A DNA stretch of 37,104 nt from Candidatus Hydrogenedentota bacterium. Its GTDB lineage: Bacteria; Hydrogenedentota; Hydrogenedentia; Hydrogenedentales; CAITNO01. Below the pieces are notes generated by a model. It was not told the origin of the DNA and ran no database searches. It saw nothing but the letters and a program-made list of their open reading frames with translations. Where the stretch lies: assembly GCA_012523015.1 (NCBI GenBank), contig JAAYJI010000323.1, positions 1 to 37,104 of the forward strand, read 5' to 3'. A program made the translations under genes and the position numbers. This document shows, piece after piece, positions 16,248 to 25,014 of the stretch. Each line of letters begins with the position of its first letter. Position 1 is the stretch's first letter.

Positions 16248-17691
16248 AACTATTTTTGAAGCTTCCGTTGCCGGCCGTTTTGCCGTACTTCCCGACACCC
16301 TTGATGTGCCTGAAGCGGTGCTGCCCGAGTCCTTGCGCCGAGACACCCCTCTTGCCCTGCCCGAAATGAGTGAACTCGATGTGATCCGCCACTTCACCCG
16401 TTTGTCCCAAAAGAATTTTGGCGTAGATTCTCAGTTCTATCCTTTGGGCTCGTGTACCATGAAATACAATCCGAAGATCGCCGAAGTAGTCGGCGCATTG
16501 CCGGGATTTTCTAATGTTCACCCTCAGCAGGGCTCTTTTGAAGTCTACTTAAAAAGTTGTCAGGGCGCGCTGGAACTTGTCTACGAGCTTGAACAGTTGT
16601 TGGCAGAAATTGGCGGTATGAGCGCCGGGTCTTTGCAGCCCATGGCGGGCGCGCACGGAGAATTGACCGGTGTGTTGCTCATCGCTGCCTATCATCGCGA
16701 CCGCGGAGACACAGGCCGAGATACTATATTGATTCCTGACTCCGCACATGGAACCAATCCCGCCAGTGCTGCCATTGCAGGATTTAAAGTCGAGACCTTA
16801 CCTTCCAACAAAGATGGCGTCGTCGATTTGGATGCCTTCAAAGCCTTGCTCGGGCCCCACGTGGCGGGAGTTATGCTTACCTGTCCCAATACGCACGGCG
16901 TCTTTGAACCGGATGTGGCGCGTGTCGCCGCCCTCGCCCATGAAGCGGGCGCCCTTATGTATTATGACGGCGCTAATCTCAACGCCATTGTCGGACGCTG
17001 CCGGCCCGGAGAGATGGGCTTTGATGTGATGCATTATAACCTGCACAAAACCTTTGGAACCCCCCACGGCATGGGCGGGCCCGGTTCAGGTGCTATTGCT
17101 GTAGGCGAGAAATTGCGCCCGTACCTGCCCGGACCGCGCGTTGTCAAAGAAGATTCTTGTTTCTCTTTGCGGTCGCCGGAAAAGAGCATTGGCAAGATCA
17201 CGCCCTTTTTCGGAAGTTTTCTCGTAGGGCTCCGCGCCTATGCCTATATACGCGGACTCGGCACAGAGGGATTAAAGCGTGTAAGCGCCTATGCCGTACT
17301 CAACGCGAACTATGTATTGGCACGGCTTCGTGAAACCTTGCCCGCCGCCTATGAAGGTCTGTGTATGCACGAATGTTTGCTCACGGCTGAAAAGCTGACA
17401 ACCGATAAAGGCGTGCGTGCGCTGGACATGGCGAAAGCCTTGCTGGATCGGGGCTTCCATGCGCCGACCGTCTATTTCCCGCTCACCGTAAAAGAATGTC
17501 TCATGATTGAACCGACAGAGACCGAATCCCGAGAGACTCTTGACGCTTTCTGTGAGGCGATACGTGAAATTGTGGCGCTCGCAGAGACCGACCCGGAGGC
17601 GCTGCACAAAGCGCCGCAGCATCTGCCGGTAGGGCGCTTGGATGAAGTCAAAGCAGCCCGTGATCTTAATTGTGCCGACCTGCCGCTATGA
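16240..17691 (+). CDS. gcvPB: Glycine dehydrogenase (decarboxylating), subunit 2
   Basis: Catalytic PLP-binding half of the P-protein, 483 residues. Lys270 in YNLHKTFGTPHG is the Schiff-base lysine; YPLGSCTMKYNPK, QPMAGAHGEL, DSAHGTNPAS and GGPGSGAIAVG are clear family blocks. It overlaps gcvPA by eight bases (start ATG 16240, gcvPA stop 16245-16247) and ends the operon; the MFS gene beyond is convergent and 49 bases away. GGAGG at about 16226-16230 is a good ribosome-binding site inside gcvPA. The L-protein, needed to reoxidise GcvH, must be encoded elsewhere. Confidence 0.97.
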   Translation: MSKTIFEASVAGRFAVLPDTLDVPEAVLPESLRRDTPLALPEMSELDVIRHFTRLSQKNFGVDSQFYPLGSCTMKYNPKIAEVVGALPGFSNVHPQQGSFEVYLKSCQGALELVYELEQLLAEIGGMSAGSLQPMAGAHGELTGVLLIAAYHRDRGDTGRDTILIPDSAHGTNPASAAIAGFKVETLPSNKDGVVDLDAFKALLGPHVAGVMLTCPNTHGVFEPDVARVAALAHEAGALMYYDGANLNAIVGRCRPGEMGFDVMHYNLHKTFGTPHGMGGPGSGAIAVGEKLRPYLPGPRVVKEDSCFSLRSPEKSIGKITPFFGSFLVGLRAYAYIRGLGTEGLKRVSAYAVLNANYVLARLRETLPAAYEGLCMHECLLTAEKLTTDKGVRALDMAKALLDRGFHAPTVYFPLTVKECLMIEPTETESRETLDAFCEAIREIVALAETDPEALHKAPQHLPVGRLDEVKAARDLNCADLPL

Positions 17692-17740
17692 GCGTAACGC
17701 TGCCCTAAATCAACAACAAGGACGGGTATCAGCATCACGG

Positions 17741-18943
17741 TCAGCAGTGATGACGCTGACGCTTTTCCACAGCAACCGCGGCGAGCACTAAAAGCGTGAG
17801 GAACACGGGCGCGCCCGTGGCACTTACAACGCCAATGGAAAGAGTACTTGCGTTGGCAACAGTGCCGATGATCCACGGCATGGCAAGGCTGCCTATATTA
17901 CCTGCGGCGGTCAATACGGCAAAAAGAGAGGCGCCGCCCAAGGGGAAGAGATTCGCCCCGTCGCTGATGCAGGTCGGCCATAATACGCTGCAGCCGAATC
18001 CGGTCAATACACAAGCTGTCAAGGCGACGGCGGGCGTGGAGAAAGGACCTGCGCACAAGAGCAGCACAGCGCTCACAATTCCTGAAATGATCAATAACGT
18101 TGAGGCGCGCAGATGGCTCAATCGATAACTGGTCAAGAGACGGCCTCCCGCCATACCTAAAGAAAAGAGGATGAGCGCAAAAGCACCGACGAATTTGCTG
18201 TATCCCAGCTCCAGTTCCGCATAGGCGGGAAGCCATTGCATCATCCCTGTTTCTGTAGCTCCCGCCAAAGCCATCAGCGTAAGGGCGAGCAGGAAGCGGG
18301 GCCGACGCAACAATACCCGTAAGCCCTCCCTGCTTTGTTGCGGATGGATCAGCGCGGGCAGTGGAACCACGGCGAAAGCAACGAGCAGCAGCAAGGGAAA
18401 GATGGCGAGGGTGCCCGCCATAAAACGCCAAGACAGTCCCGTATGGAGACCGCCGGACACAGCCAGTACCGTCAAAATGCCGCCGATACAAAAATACGCG
18501 TGGAGCCGATTCAAGGCGGCAGTACGACGATGAGTATTGACGGCGGCAACGAGGGGGCCCATCGACATATCGAGGATACCGGCGCCGCTTCCCGAGACGA
18601 TACCCGCCAGCAGCAAGGTTTCATAGCGTTGCGCCAAGGCAACCAGCACCAGACCCACCGCGCTGACCGCCATTCCGGCGACGGCAAACAAGCGTACACC
18701 GAACCGATCAGCCAAGGGACCGGTCACTACGATGCCGAAAATAATACCGGCAAACATCAGCGCCGGGATACGGCCCAATTGCTCCTCATTCAATCCGCCG
18801 AAATCAACACCGAAGATAGTCAGGTAGAGTGGATAAAGATTGATTACAATGGCGACACAAATCATACCGCCATGGCAGAGGCTGACAAGATAAGGGGATT
18901 TCAAAGGACACCTCGTACAAAGTGAATGACATGGGTTTGACAA
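17741..18943 (-). CDS. Major facilitator superfamily transporter
   Basis: A roughly 400-residue inner-membrane protein with about 12 hydrophobic segments. The MFS loop-2/3 signature is visible as GPLADRFGVRLF (about 77-88), and a conserved block LNRLHAYFCIGGI in TM5 recalls the FHS (fucose/glucose-galactose-H+ symporter) and related sugar-permease branch, suggesting a sugar or sugar-derived substrate. That assignment is tentative. The start used is a TTG at 18941-18943 without a clear Shine-Dalgarno site; TM1 begins near residue 16, so the true start must be near here, with ATG at codon 27 being too late for a full first helix. Convergent with gcvPB, divergent from the FAD oxidoreductase gene. 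Confidence 0.85.
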   Translation of the reverse strand: MSNPCHSLCTRCPLKSPYLVSLCHGGMICVAIVINLYPLYLTIFGVDFGGLNEEQLGRIPALMFAGIIFGIVVTGPLADRFGVRLFAVAGMAVSAVGLVLVALAQRYETLLLAGIVSGSGAGILDMSMGPLVAAVNTHRRTAALNRLHAYFCIGGILTVLAVSGGLHTGLSWRFMAGTLAIFPLLLLVAFAVVPLPALIHPQQSREGLRVLLRRPRFLLALTLMALAGATETGMMQWLPAYAELELGYSKFVGAFALILFSLGMAGGRLLTSYRLSHLRASTLLIISGIVSAVLLLCAGPFSTPAVALTACVLTGFGCSVLWPTCISDGANLFPLGGASLFAVLTAAGNIGSLAMPWIIGTVANASTLSIGVVSATGAPVFLTLLVLAAVAVEKRQRHHC

Positions 18944-19264
18944 ACATTTTTATCGGACAGAGGCAAGAAAAAACTGCTGGTAGTGTGCCTTAAGCTCGGT
19001 TCATGTTGCAAGTCAAATCACAAATCTTGAAGCGAAGGAAAAAAGAACACCCCCTCCGTTAGAACGTTTTCTATCGACCGTGTTCCGAGAGTCTGGCAAA
19101 ACCGACAGCTAAGCCCGACAAAAGACAGCTTTATTTTCATTTCCTTCATGATTAAATTTGCGTTCCTTTCTAATTCATGATATATAGTACTTCGGATGCG
19201 TTGTGTTAACCCCAGTCTTTTTGTTGCTTGAGAGCACTACATTATTTGAAGAAAGAACCTATCC
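18944..19264. other. Divergent promoter region between MFS transporter and FAD oxidoreductase
   Basis: No convincing open frame or RNA. The best signal is an extended -10 (TGA followed by TATATA, 19178-19186) with a possible -35 TTGCGT at 19158-19163 for the plus-strand gene, weak and with a long spacer. Nothing else stands out in the 321 bases. Confidence 0.35.
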
Positions 19265-21232
19265 ATGACCAAAGAGACCCCTCGTAATCGTCGTGATTTT
19301 ATGAAGTCGCTGGGCAGTGTGGGAGCCCTGTCGACCTATTCCCTTGCCGTGTTCCTGCCCAAAGTGCACGCAGAGGAGACCGAATTTGTAAAACCGGATT
19401 TTGATGTTCTCACCACAGCCACGGCGCCCTCGGAAGAAGCGAATATGACCACCGTCGACTTGGCCTGTGATTTTCTGGTTGCAGGCGGCGGTATGGCCGG
19501 CGTCTGCGCAGCGTTGGCCGCTGCCCGTCATGGTGCGAAGGTTGTATTAGTACAAAACCGCTCCCGGTTGGGCGGTAACGCCAGCAGCGAAGTGCGCATG
19601 CACATTGTAGGCGCGAACCATCACAAAGGACATCCCGGTTGGCGGGAGGGCGGCTTATTAGAAGAATTGCGGATTGAAGATGCCGTGCGCAATCACCACT
19701 GGTCTTGGGAGCTGTGGGATTTCATGCTCTACGACAAAGTCGTGTCTGAACCTAATATTACGCTGCTTTTGGATAGCTCTGTCTATGCCGTTGAAATGGA
19801 AGACGACCGCATTCACCGGGTCTGGGCGCGCAATGATTTGACCGAATGTATTTACCGCATCCGTGCAGCCCTTTATGCCGATTGCACCGGTGATTGTCGC
19901 TTGGGACTTGAGGCAGGCGCAGTTTTTCGAACGGGACACGAAGCGCAAGATCAATACCAAGAATCACTTGCCCCGCTCACAGCCGGGCCGGAAACCATGG
20001 GCAGCAGTATCCTCTTCACCGCCAAAGATTACGGCTATCCCATTCCTTTTACGCCGCCGAAGTGGGCACAAAAAATAACCAAAGAACAGCTGCGCCTGCG
20101 ACGCATACGTTCTTGGGAGTACGGCTATTGGTGGATCGAATGGGGCGGCAATTTGGACGCCATTAAAGACAACGAAAAGATTCGTTTTGAATTGCTGTCC
20201 ATTTTGATGGGAGTCTGGGATTACATCAAGAATTCCGGTGAACATCCGGACAGCGCTACGTGGGGCATGGACTGGGTGGGCATGATTCCCGGCAAACGGG
20301 CGAGCCGCCGCCTCATCGGTCCGCATATTCTTACACAAGCCGATCTCGAATCGAAAAACGGCGACTTTGAAGATGCCGTTGCCATTGGCGGCTGGCCCTT
20401 CGACAATCATACCCCCGGAGGCTTTTATGATTCAGACCGCAAACCGTCAGATTCGACGAATTTAACGGAAGTGTATAACATACCCCTGCGCGCCTTGTAT
20501 TCGGTTAATGTGCCGAACTTGTTCATGGCAGGCCGCAATATCAGTGCCTCCCACGTTGCGATGACTTCCACTCGGGTCATGGGCACCTGCGCTGTGGAAG
20601 GTCAAGCCATAGGCACAGCCGCCGCAGTCTGCACGAAAAAAGACATTCTGCCTCAGGGCCTCTATGACGATAAGGCATTGCTGAAAGCGTATCAACAACA
20701 ACTGCTGCGTGATGATCAGACCATCAAAAATATGAAGAATGAAGATCCCCATGATTTGGCTCGGAAGGCTTCGGAAGTGCGCGCTTCAGGCGAATCGGAA
20801 GGAAGCAAAGCCGCTAATATTCTTAGTGGTGAAGTGCGCGATACACCGGGTGAGTGCGATCATCGTTGGTTTGGACCCATGACGGATGAGGGCGCGTGGA
20901 TCGAATTGCATTGGACGAATAAGCAAGAAATTTCTGAAGTGCAATTATGCTTTGATACGGATTTCTACCGGGAGCTGTCCCTGTCGGAACAAAGCAGTGT
21001 GCAAAAAGATCAGGTACGGGGCCCGCAGCCGGAAACGGTGCGCGATTATAAAGTGCTCTATCGCGACTCGGCAAAGGACAGCTGGCAGCCTGTGGTGGAG
21101 ATTACAGGCAATTATGAACGGCTGCGCAGGCATCGTTTTACTCCAATACACACCGACGCGCTGCGTTTAGAGATTACGGCGACCAACGGCGTGCCTGAGG
21201 CGCGGCTCTACGAAATTCGATGCTACGCCTGA
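19265..21232 (+). CDS. Tat-exported FAD-dependent oxidoreductase with C-terminal discoidin-like domain
   Basis: A 655-residue protein. Residues 7-36 form a Tat signal (NRRDFMK with Arg9-Arg10, then LGSVGALSTYSLAVFLPKVHA). A Rossmann FAD-binding fold follows (FLVAGGGMAGVCAALAAAR, about 70-88; RLGGNASSEVRMH), typical of the FAD-dependent family with glucose-inhibited-division-like or thiazole-like N-terminal folds seen in polysaccharide loci of Planctomycetes and Bacteroidetes. NLFMAGRNISASHVAM and GTCAVEGQAIGTAAA are the C-terminal FAD blocks. The last ~140 residues (from about 515; WFGPMTDEGAWIELHWTNKQEI to LRLEITATNGVPEARLYEI) resemble an F5/8 type C (discoidin, carbohydrate-binding) domain. 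It is probably an extracytoplasmic oxidase acting on a glycan. ATG at 19265 with GAAAGAA upstream; no lipobox. Confidence 0.82.
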   Translation: MTKETPRNRRDFMKSLGSVGALSTYSLAVFLPKVHAEETEFVKPDFDVLTTATAPSEEANMTTVDLACDFLVAGGGMAGVCAALAAARHGAKVVLVQNRSRLGGNASSEVRMHIVGANHHKGHPGWREGGLLEELRIEDAVRNHHWSWELWDFMLYDKVVSEPNITLLLDSSVYAVEMEDDRIHRVWARNDLTECIYRIRAALYADCTGDCRLGLEAGAVFRTGHEAQDQYQESLAPLTAGPETMGSSILFTAKDYGYPIPFTPPKWAQKITKEQLRLRRIRSWEYGYWWIEWGGNLDAIKDNEKIRFELLSILMGVWDYIKNSGEHPDSATWGMDWVGMIPGKRASRRLIGPHILTQADLESKNGDFEDAVAIGGWPFDNHTPGGFYDSDRKPSDSTNLTEVYNIPLRALYSVNVPNLFMAGRNISASHVAMTSTRVMGTCAVEGQAIGTAAAVCTKKDILPQGLYDDKALLKAYQQQLLRDDQTIKNMKNEDPHDLARKASEVRASGESEGSKAANILSGEVRDTPGECDHRWFGPMTDEGAWIELHWTNKQEISEVQLCFDTDFYRELSLSEQSSVQKDQVRGPQPETVRDYKVLYRDSAKDSWQPVVEITGNYERLRRHRFTPIHTDALRLEITATNGVPEARLYEIRCYA

Positions 21233-21242
21233 TCCTGTCGTC

Positions 21243-23039
21243 TTAGGCGCTTACCCTGTCGGCTGATGAAGCGGCGGCATCCATGCTTTGTGCTTCCGCG
21301 GCGGCACGCTGCGGGACAGTGCGCCACGCGATGACCGCCTCAATAAGCATCCAGATTTGCAGGAGCAAAATAGCAATACTGAAGCCGACCAAAAGATAAT
21401 TCTGCTTTGCCCAAAAGTCGGCTAGTTGAAGTACAATCGCCCATGCCGGCATGACCAGCATGAGTATAAGGGGCAACACTGCAAAAAATACGGGTTTCTT
21501 TACCCAACGCAAATAGAAAATAACCACCATGAGGGCGAGTCCCGCCAACAATTGATTGGTCGCGCCGAATAGGGGCCATAACAGCAACCCGCCCGAGCCG
21601 GGGCCTTGGGGACCGGGCATAAAGGCGAGCACGGCGGCTGTCCCAACAGCGACCAAGGTGGCAACATATTTATTGCCTAAGGCTTTCACATTTACGGCGC
21701 TGCCGATTTCTTGAATAACGTAGCGGTTGAGCCGGGTTGAGGTATCAATGGAAGTCATGGCAAAACCGGCAATCATGACAGCAACCACACCGCAGGCAAG
21801 TTCGCGGGGAATGCCGAGCGACGCGATTAAATTGCCGGCGCCCTGCACAAATACAGCGATGGTTTGGGCAAGGCTCATCTTGTCCCAGCCGACGCCATAG
21901 TAATGGAGGAAGGCCGCTGATCCGGTGAGCGTTTCACCGTCCACTTTCACCAACATGCCAATACCGGCAACACAGCTGAAGATGACCAAAATGGCGAGCA
22001 TCGCCTCCACCAACATGGAACCGTAACCTATAAAATGCGCGTCGGATTCCCGATCGATTTGTTTGGAGGAGGTGCCCGAAGAGACGACGGAATGGAAACC
22101 GGACACGGCGCCGCAAGCAATAGTAATGAATAAGAAGGGCATGATGGGCGGGGCACCGGCGCCGGCACTGCCCACTACTTTCGTGACAATAGGCGGCGCG
22201 GCGACAAACAAGCCTGCCATCAGCGCGCCAAGAGCCACGTATAGCTGCAGGGCGCTGATATAGTCGCGCGGCTGCAGCAACAGCCACACAGGCAGTACGC
22301 TGGCGATAAAACAATAGAGGAGAATGAATACGGTCCAGAAGCCCACCGACGAATGAAGCGATTCCATTAAGGATGCACCTTCTCCCGGAAAAAGCGGGAA
22401 GGGGAGTGACAGCGGTAAATGGTAAACGCCCAGATACACGGTAAAATATAAGAGGAAAAGGGCGATGATGGAAGGGATCGCCAAAGGAAGCTTCGTTTTA
22501 TAAATTAATAGACCAATCACTACGGCGAGGGGCATGGCAAACCAAACGGAAAACACCGATTCCGGGTAGATGGAAAATAAGGTGGCAATGACCAATCCAA
22601 AAACAGCTACCACCAGGGTCAGCGTAAAAAAGAGGATACTCAAAAATAATAAGCGGCACCGTTTGCTCACCATCTTGCCGGAAACATCGCCAATAGACTG
22701 ACCCCGGTGACGGATAGACACGACTAAGGTTCCGAAGTCATGAACAGCCCCCACAAAAATAGAACCGAATACAACCCAGAGCAAGGCAGGCAGCCAGCCC
22801 CATAGAACAGCGATGGCAGGCCCTACAATGGGGCCGGTACCGGCGATGGATGAAAAGTGGTGGCCAAACAAAACTGCCGGTTTGGTCGCCACATAATCTT
22901 TGCCGTCGGCAAGCGTGTGGGAGGGGGTGGGGGTGACGGGGTTTAAAGAAAATATTTTCCGAGCCAGCCAGCGGCCATAGCTGTGGTAGGCGACAATAAA
23001 CCCAAAGAAAGACGCGACAGCAATCAGAATCGTAGTCAT
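21243..23039 (-). CDS. cstA: Carbon starvation protein A, peptide/pyruvate-type transporter
   Basis: A 598-residue polytopic membrane protein of the CstA family (about 16-18 hydrophobic segments). Family blocks are readable: YHSYGRWLARKIFSLNP at the N-terminus, GHHFSSIAGTGPIVGPAIA, AVHDFGTLVVSIRHRGQSIG, and GATNQLLAGLALMVV toward the C-terminus. CstA proteins take up peptides or pyruvate, often under carbon limitation. This is the shorter form (E. coli CstA has 701 residues), as found in many non-enteric bacteria. ATG at 23037-23039 with AAAGGA about 10 bases upstream. It lies 52 bases after the phosphomannose isomerase gene on the same strand, so the two probably share a transcript. Convergent with the FAD oxidoreductase gene. 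Confidence 0.93.
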   Translation of the reverse strand: MTTILIAVASFFGFIVAYHSYGRWLARKIFSLNPVTPTPSHTLADGKDYVATKPAVLFGHHFSSIAGTGPIVGPAIAVLWGWLPALLWVVFGSIFVGAVHDFGTLVVSIRHRGQSIGDVSGKMVSKRCRLLFLSILFFTLTLVVAVFGLVIATLFSIYPESVFSVWFAMPLAVVIGLLIYKTKLPLAIPSIIALFLLYFTVYLGVYHLPLSLPFPLFPGEGASLMESLHSSVGFWTVFILLYCFIASVLPVWLLLQPRDYISALQLYVALGALMAGLFVAAPPIVTKVVGSAGAGAPPIMPFLFITIACGAVSGFHSVVSSGTSSKQIDRESDAHFIGYGSMLVEAMLAILVIFSCVAGIGMLVKVDGETLTGSAAFLHYYGVGWDKMSLAQTIAVFVQGAGNLIASLGIPRELACGVVAVMIAGFAMTSIDTSTRLNRYVIQEIGSAVNVKALGNKYVATLVAVGTAAVLAFMPGPQGPGSGGLLLWPLFGATNQLLAGLALMVVIFYLRWVKKPVFFAVLPLILMLVMPAWAIVLQLADFWAKQNYLLVGFSIAILLLQIWMLIEAVIAWRTVPQRAAAEAQSMDAAASSADRVSA

Positions 23040-23091
23040 AACCGGCTATCCTTTTCTTTTTACGGGCCTTGGTCTGAGGTCCTCCTTGTAC

Positions 23092-24207
23092 TTATGATGA
23101 AATAGACGTCCTATTGTTTCGATCGAAAATAGCGCGGGATCCCGCCATGCCGGCAAGGGATTCGATCTGCTCATCCCTATAGCCTTGAAGTCTTAAAGGC
23201 ATGACCACATCTTCTAAAAGACGAGGGACATAATAGTCAAGATAGGTGCCTGTCGTTTGAACAGACCATTCCTTGAGCGATGCCGGGACGAGCGCCGCTT
23301 CTCCGCGCTGCAGCGTGCACCGACTCTCCTCACTGATCAAGAGTAAGGGCTCTTCCGTGGCGAGGACGATATGAAAACTTTGTGAGTCCCCACAATACAC
23401 GCGCTGACCCTTGGTCTGCACTTTTTCCGCCGCAAAATAGGGACAGGCGCAAAGGTATTCCCGAACAGCATCCTCGCTTTCAATCGCTAAGGAAGGGGCG
23501 GAATCTGCCATGGAAGATTGATCGTATTGGAGAGATTGCAACGCTTTATCAAGATGGAGAGTTCGCCGTTCTCCTCCTTTTTCAACCCGATTATAATCAT
23601 AGAGGCGGTAGGTGATATCACTGTTTTGTTGTATTTCCGCCACCATGATACCGGCGCCGATAGCATGTACGACACCGGCAGGAACAAAAAAGAACGCGCC
23701 TATTTGTGCAGGAACAGATTGCATCATGCTGCTTAGGTCACCGCCCGCGTGCGCCGCTCTTTCGAAAGACTCTTGATCAACGTCCGGCTGTAATCCCAGC
23801 AAAAGACGGCTGTCTTTTTTCGAGCCGAGGACATACCACATCTCGGTCTTTCCGTTGTCGAGCCCTTCCAAGCACGATGCTAACGTGTCATCGGGATGTA
23901 CTTGTACGGATAGATCGGCGTCCGCATCGATGAGTTTGAGTAGGAGCGGAAAAGAATTTCCCGGGGTGTTCTTACCGGCGTTGCCGAGAAGCCCGACGCC
24001 ATCCAAGGCGATGAGCTGCCGCAACGTGTGTCCTGTGAAGGGGCCTTCACTGACGACGCTGCAATGAACCTCATGATCTGCAATCAACCACGCCTCACCA
24101 ATAGGCTGATCGCCGGACAGCGCTGTATTCAGATAGCCGCTTAATTGCGTGCCGCCCCAAAGGCGTTCCATATAAGCCGCTTTGAATTTTAAAAATCCGA
24201 AATTCAT
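23092..24207 (-). CDS. manA: Mannose-6-phosphate isomerase, class I
   Basis: A 371-residue zinc enzyme of the cupin fold that interconverts mannose-6-phosphate and fructose-6-phosphate. The Zn ligands can be read as Gln102 and His104 in SVQVHPDD, Glu122 in KTEMWYVL and His181 in PAGVVHAIG; MERLWGGTQL at the N-terminus is also typical. It feeds mannose into glycolysis or provides mannose-6-phosphate for GDP-mannose. The start is ATG at 24205-24207 with only a weak and distant Shine-Dalgarno site. It is followed directly by cstA on the same strand. The C-terminal ~45 residues are less conserved than the rest. Confidence 0.9.
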   Translation of the reverse strand: MNFGFLKFKAAYMERLWGGTQLSGYLNTALSGDQPIGEAWLIADHEVHCSVVSEGPFTGHTLRQLIALDGVGLLGNAGKNTPGNSFPLLLKLIDADADLSVQVHPDDTLASCLEGLDNGKTEMWYVLGSKKDSRLLLGLQPDVDQESFERAAHAGGDLSSMMQSVPAQIGAFFFVPAGVVHAIGAGIMVAEIQQNSDITYRLYDYNRVEKGGERRTLHLDKALQSLQYDQSSMADSAPSLAIESEDAVREYLCACPYFAAEKVQTKGQRVYCGDSQSFHIVLATEEPLLLISEESRCTLQRGEAALVPASLKEWSVQTTGTYLDYYVPRLLEDVVMPLRLQGYRDEQIESLAGMAGSRAIFDRNNRTSISS

Positions 24208-24298
24208 GGAAGTATTGATCTATTGTCCTATCTGAAGTGAATATGACAGTATTTTGAACATGAAGGAAATACAAAGACTTTTGCCGGGAACAGATAGC

Positions 24299-24318
24299 GA
24301 CACGATTACAAGCGTGTC
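24299..24318. repeat. Inverted repeat GACACG-N8-CGTGTC
   Basis: A six-base perfect inverted repeat with an eight-base loop, followed by CTTTT on the plus strand. It lies about 92 bases upstream of manA. It could be an operator for manA or a terminator-like hairpin; the context does not decide. Confidence 0.35.
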
Positions 24319-24527
24319 CTTTTATCCCAATCTTTAATTAGTGTAGAAAAAAGACAGGGAGCGATACAAGAGCCGGAATAAAAAACAGCCGTATCCTCGG
24401 TGCAGCCTCTGCTTATTTTTAGGTTGCGGCTATAAATAATGGTTATTATGTCAGGAAGAGATTAATGTTTTATGTTTAATCTATGAATTCGATCGCAATT
24501 CTCCTCTTACAACAAAAAGTCAGCCAC

Positions 24528-24544
24528 CACTAAAAAATTTAGTG
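24528..24544. repeat. Perfect inverted repeat CACTAAA-AAA-TTTAGTG
   Basis: Seven bases on either side of a three-base A loop. It lies about 30 bases upstream of the extended -10 box at 24577, where an activator or repressor of the DUF4926 gene could bind. The A/T-rich form also permits a hairpin. Confidence 0.4.
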
Positions 24545-24573
24545 TGAATTTAAGTCGCTTTAGCATTTAATTG

Positions 24574-24582
24574 TGGTATACT
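24574..24582 (+). promoter_or_regulatory. Extended -10 promoter for the DUF4926 gene
   Basis: TGG followed by TATACT gives an extended -10 element (24574-24582). No good -35 is visible, as is usual for such promoters. Transcription would start near 24589, about 67 bases before the ATG at 24656. Confidence 0.4.
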
Positions 24583-24655
24583 CTTTTCGATATAGATTGT
24601 TGGTGTTTTTATTTGTCTTCATATTGTTTTATTTTTTTATGAAAAGGTTGGTACT

Positions 24656-24880
24656 ATGAAACCCGATTTGTTTAAAGAAGTTGTGTTGACACAGAGCTTC
24701 CCGGAAGAAGGACTGCGTGAAGGCGATATCGCCGTGGTAGTCAATTACAATAATGCCGGCGGTAACGGTGACGCAGAAGCGCTCTTAGAGTTGCCCCGTT
24801 CTTTTGGCGATGCCTTTTCTTTTGTGACTGTTCCTGTGTCTGCCATCGCGCCCTTTGAGGAAAACCAGAGCGTTAACTGA
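24656..24880 (+). CDS. DUF4926-type small protein
   Basis: A 74-residue product resembling the DUF4926 family, small proteins whose core reads like DVVALTEDLPEEGL-RGD-GTVVE; here it is FKEVVLTQSFPEEGLREGDIAVVVNY. The fold is expected to be a small SH3-like beta barrel. The function is unknown; members are scattered in bacteria, often near toxin-like or restriction genes, but none is visible here. Start ATG at 24656 with AAAGG eight bases upstream. The gene stands alone, with its own promoter and a 134-base gap before the convergent dipeptidase gene. Confidence 0.6.
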   Translation: MKPDLFKEVVLTQSFPEEGLREGDIAVVVNYNNAGGNGDAEALLELPRSFGDAFSFVTVPVSAIAPFEENQSVN

Positions 24881-25014
24881 TTGCTGTTGTTCGGATCAGA
24901 TACGCCGTTTTGGTATGAGCGAATAATACGCTTAGCAGGCTTCTCTTTGGTCTATGGATCATGAGATGCTTATGCGGCGGCAGGGGGAGCTGTATGTCTA
25001 AACGCAAGTCAGCG

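Larger units (their letters stand above)
24208..24655. other. AT-rich intergenic region with two inverted repeats
   Basis: No gene is visible in these 448 bases. The region is AT-rich compared with its surroundings. It holds the manA promoter (minus, not resolved), the repeats at 24299-24318 and 24528-24544, and the extended -10 promoter before the small DUF4926 gene. Confidence 0.5.
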
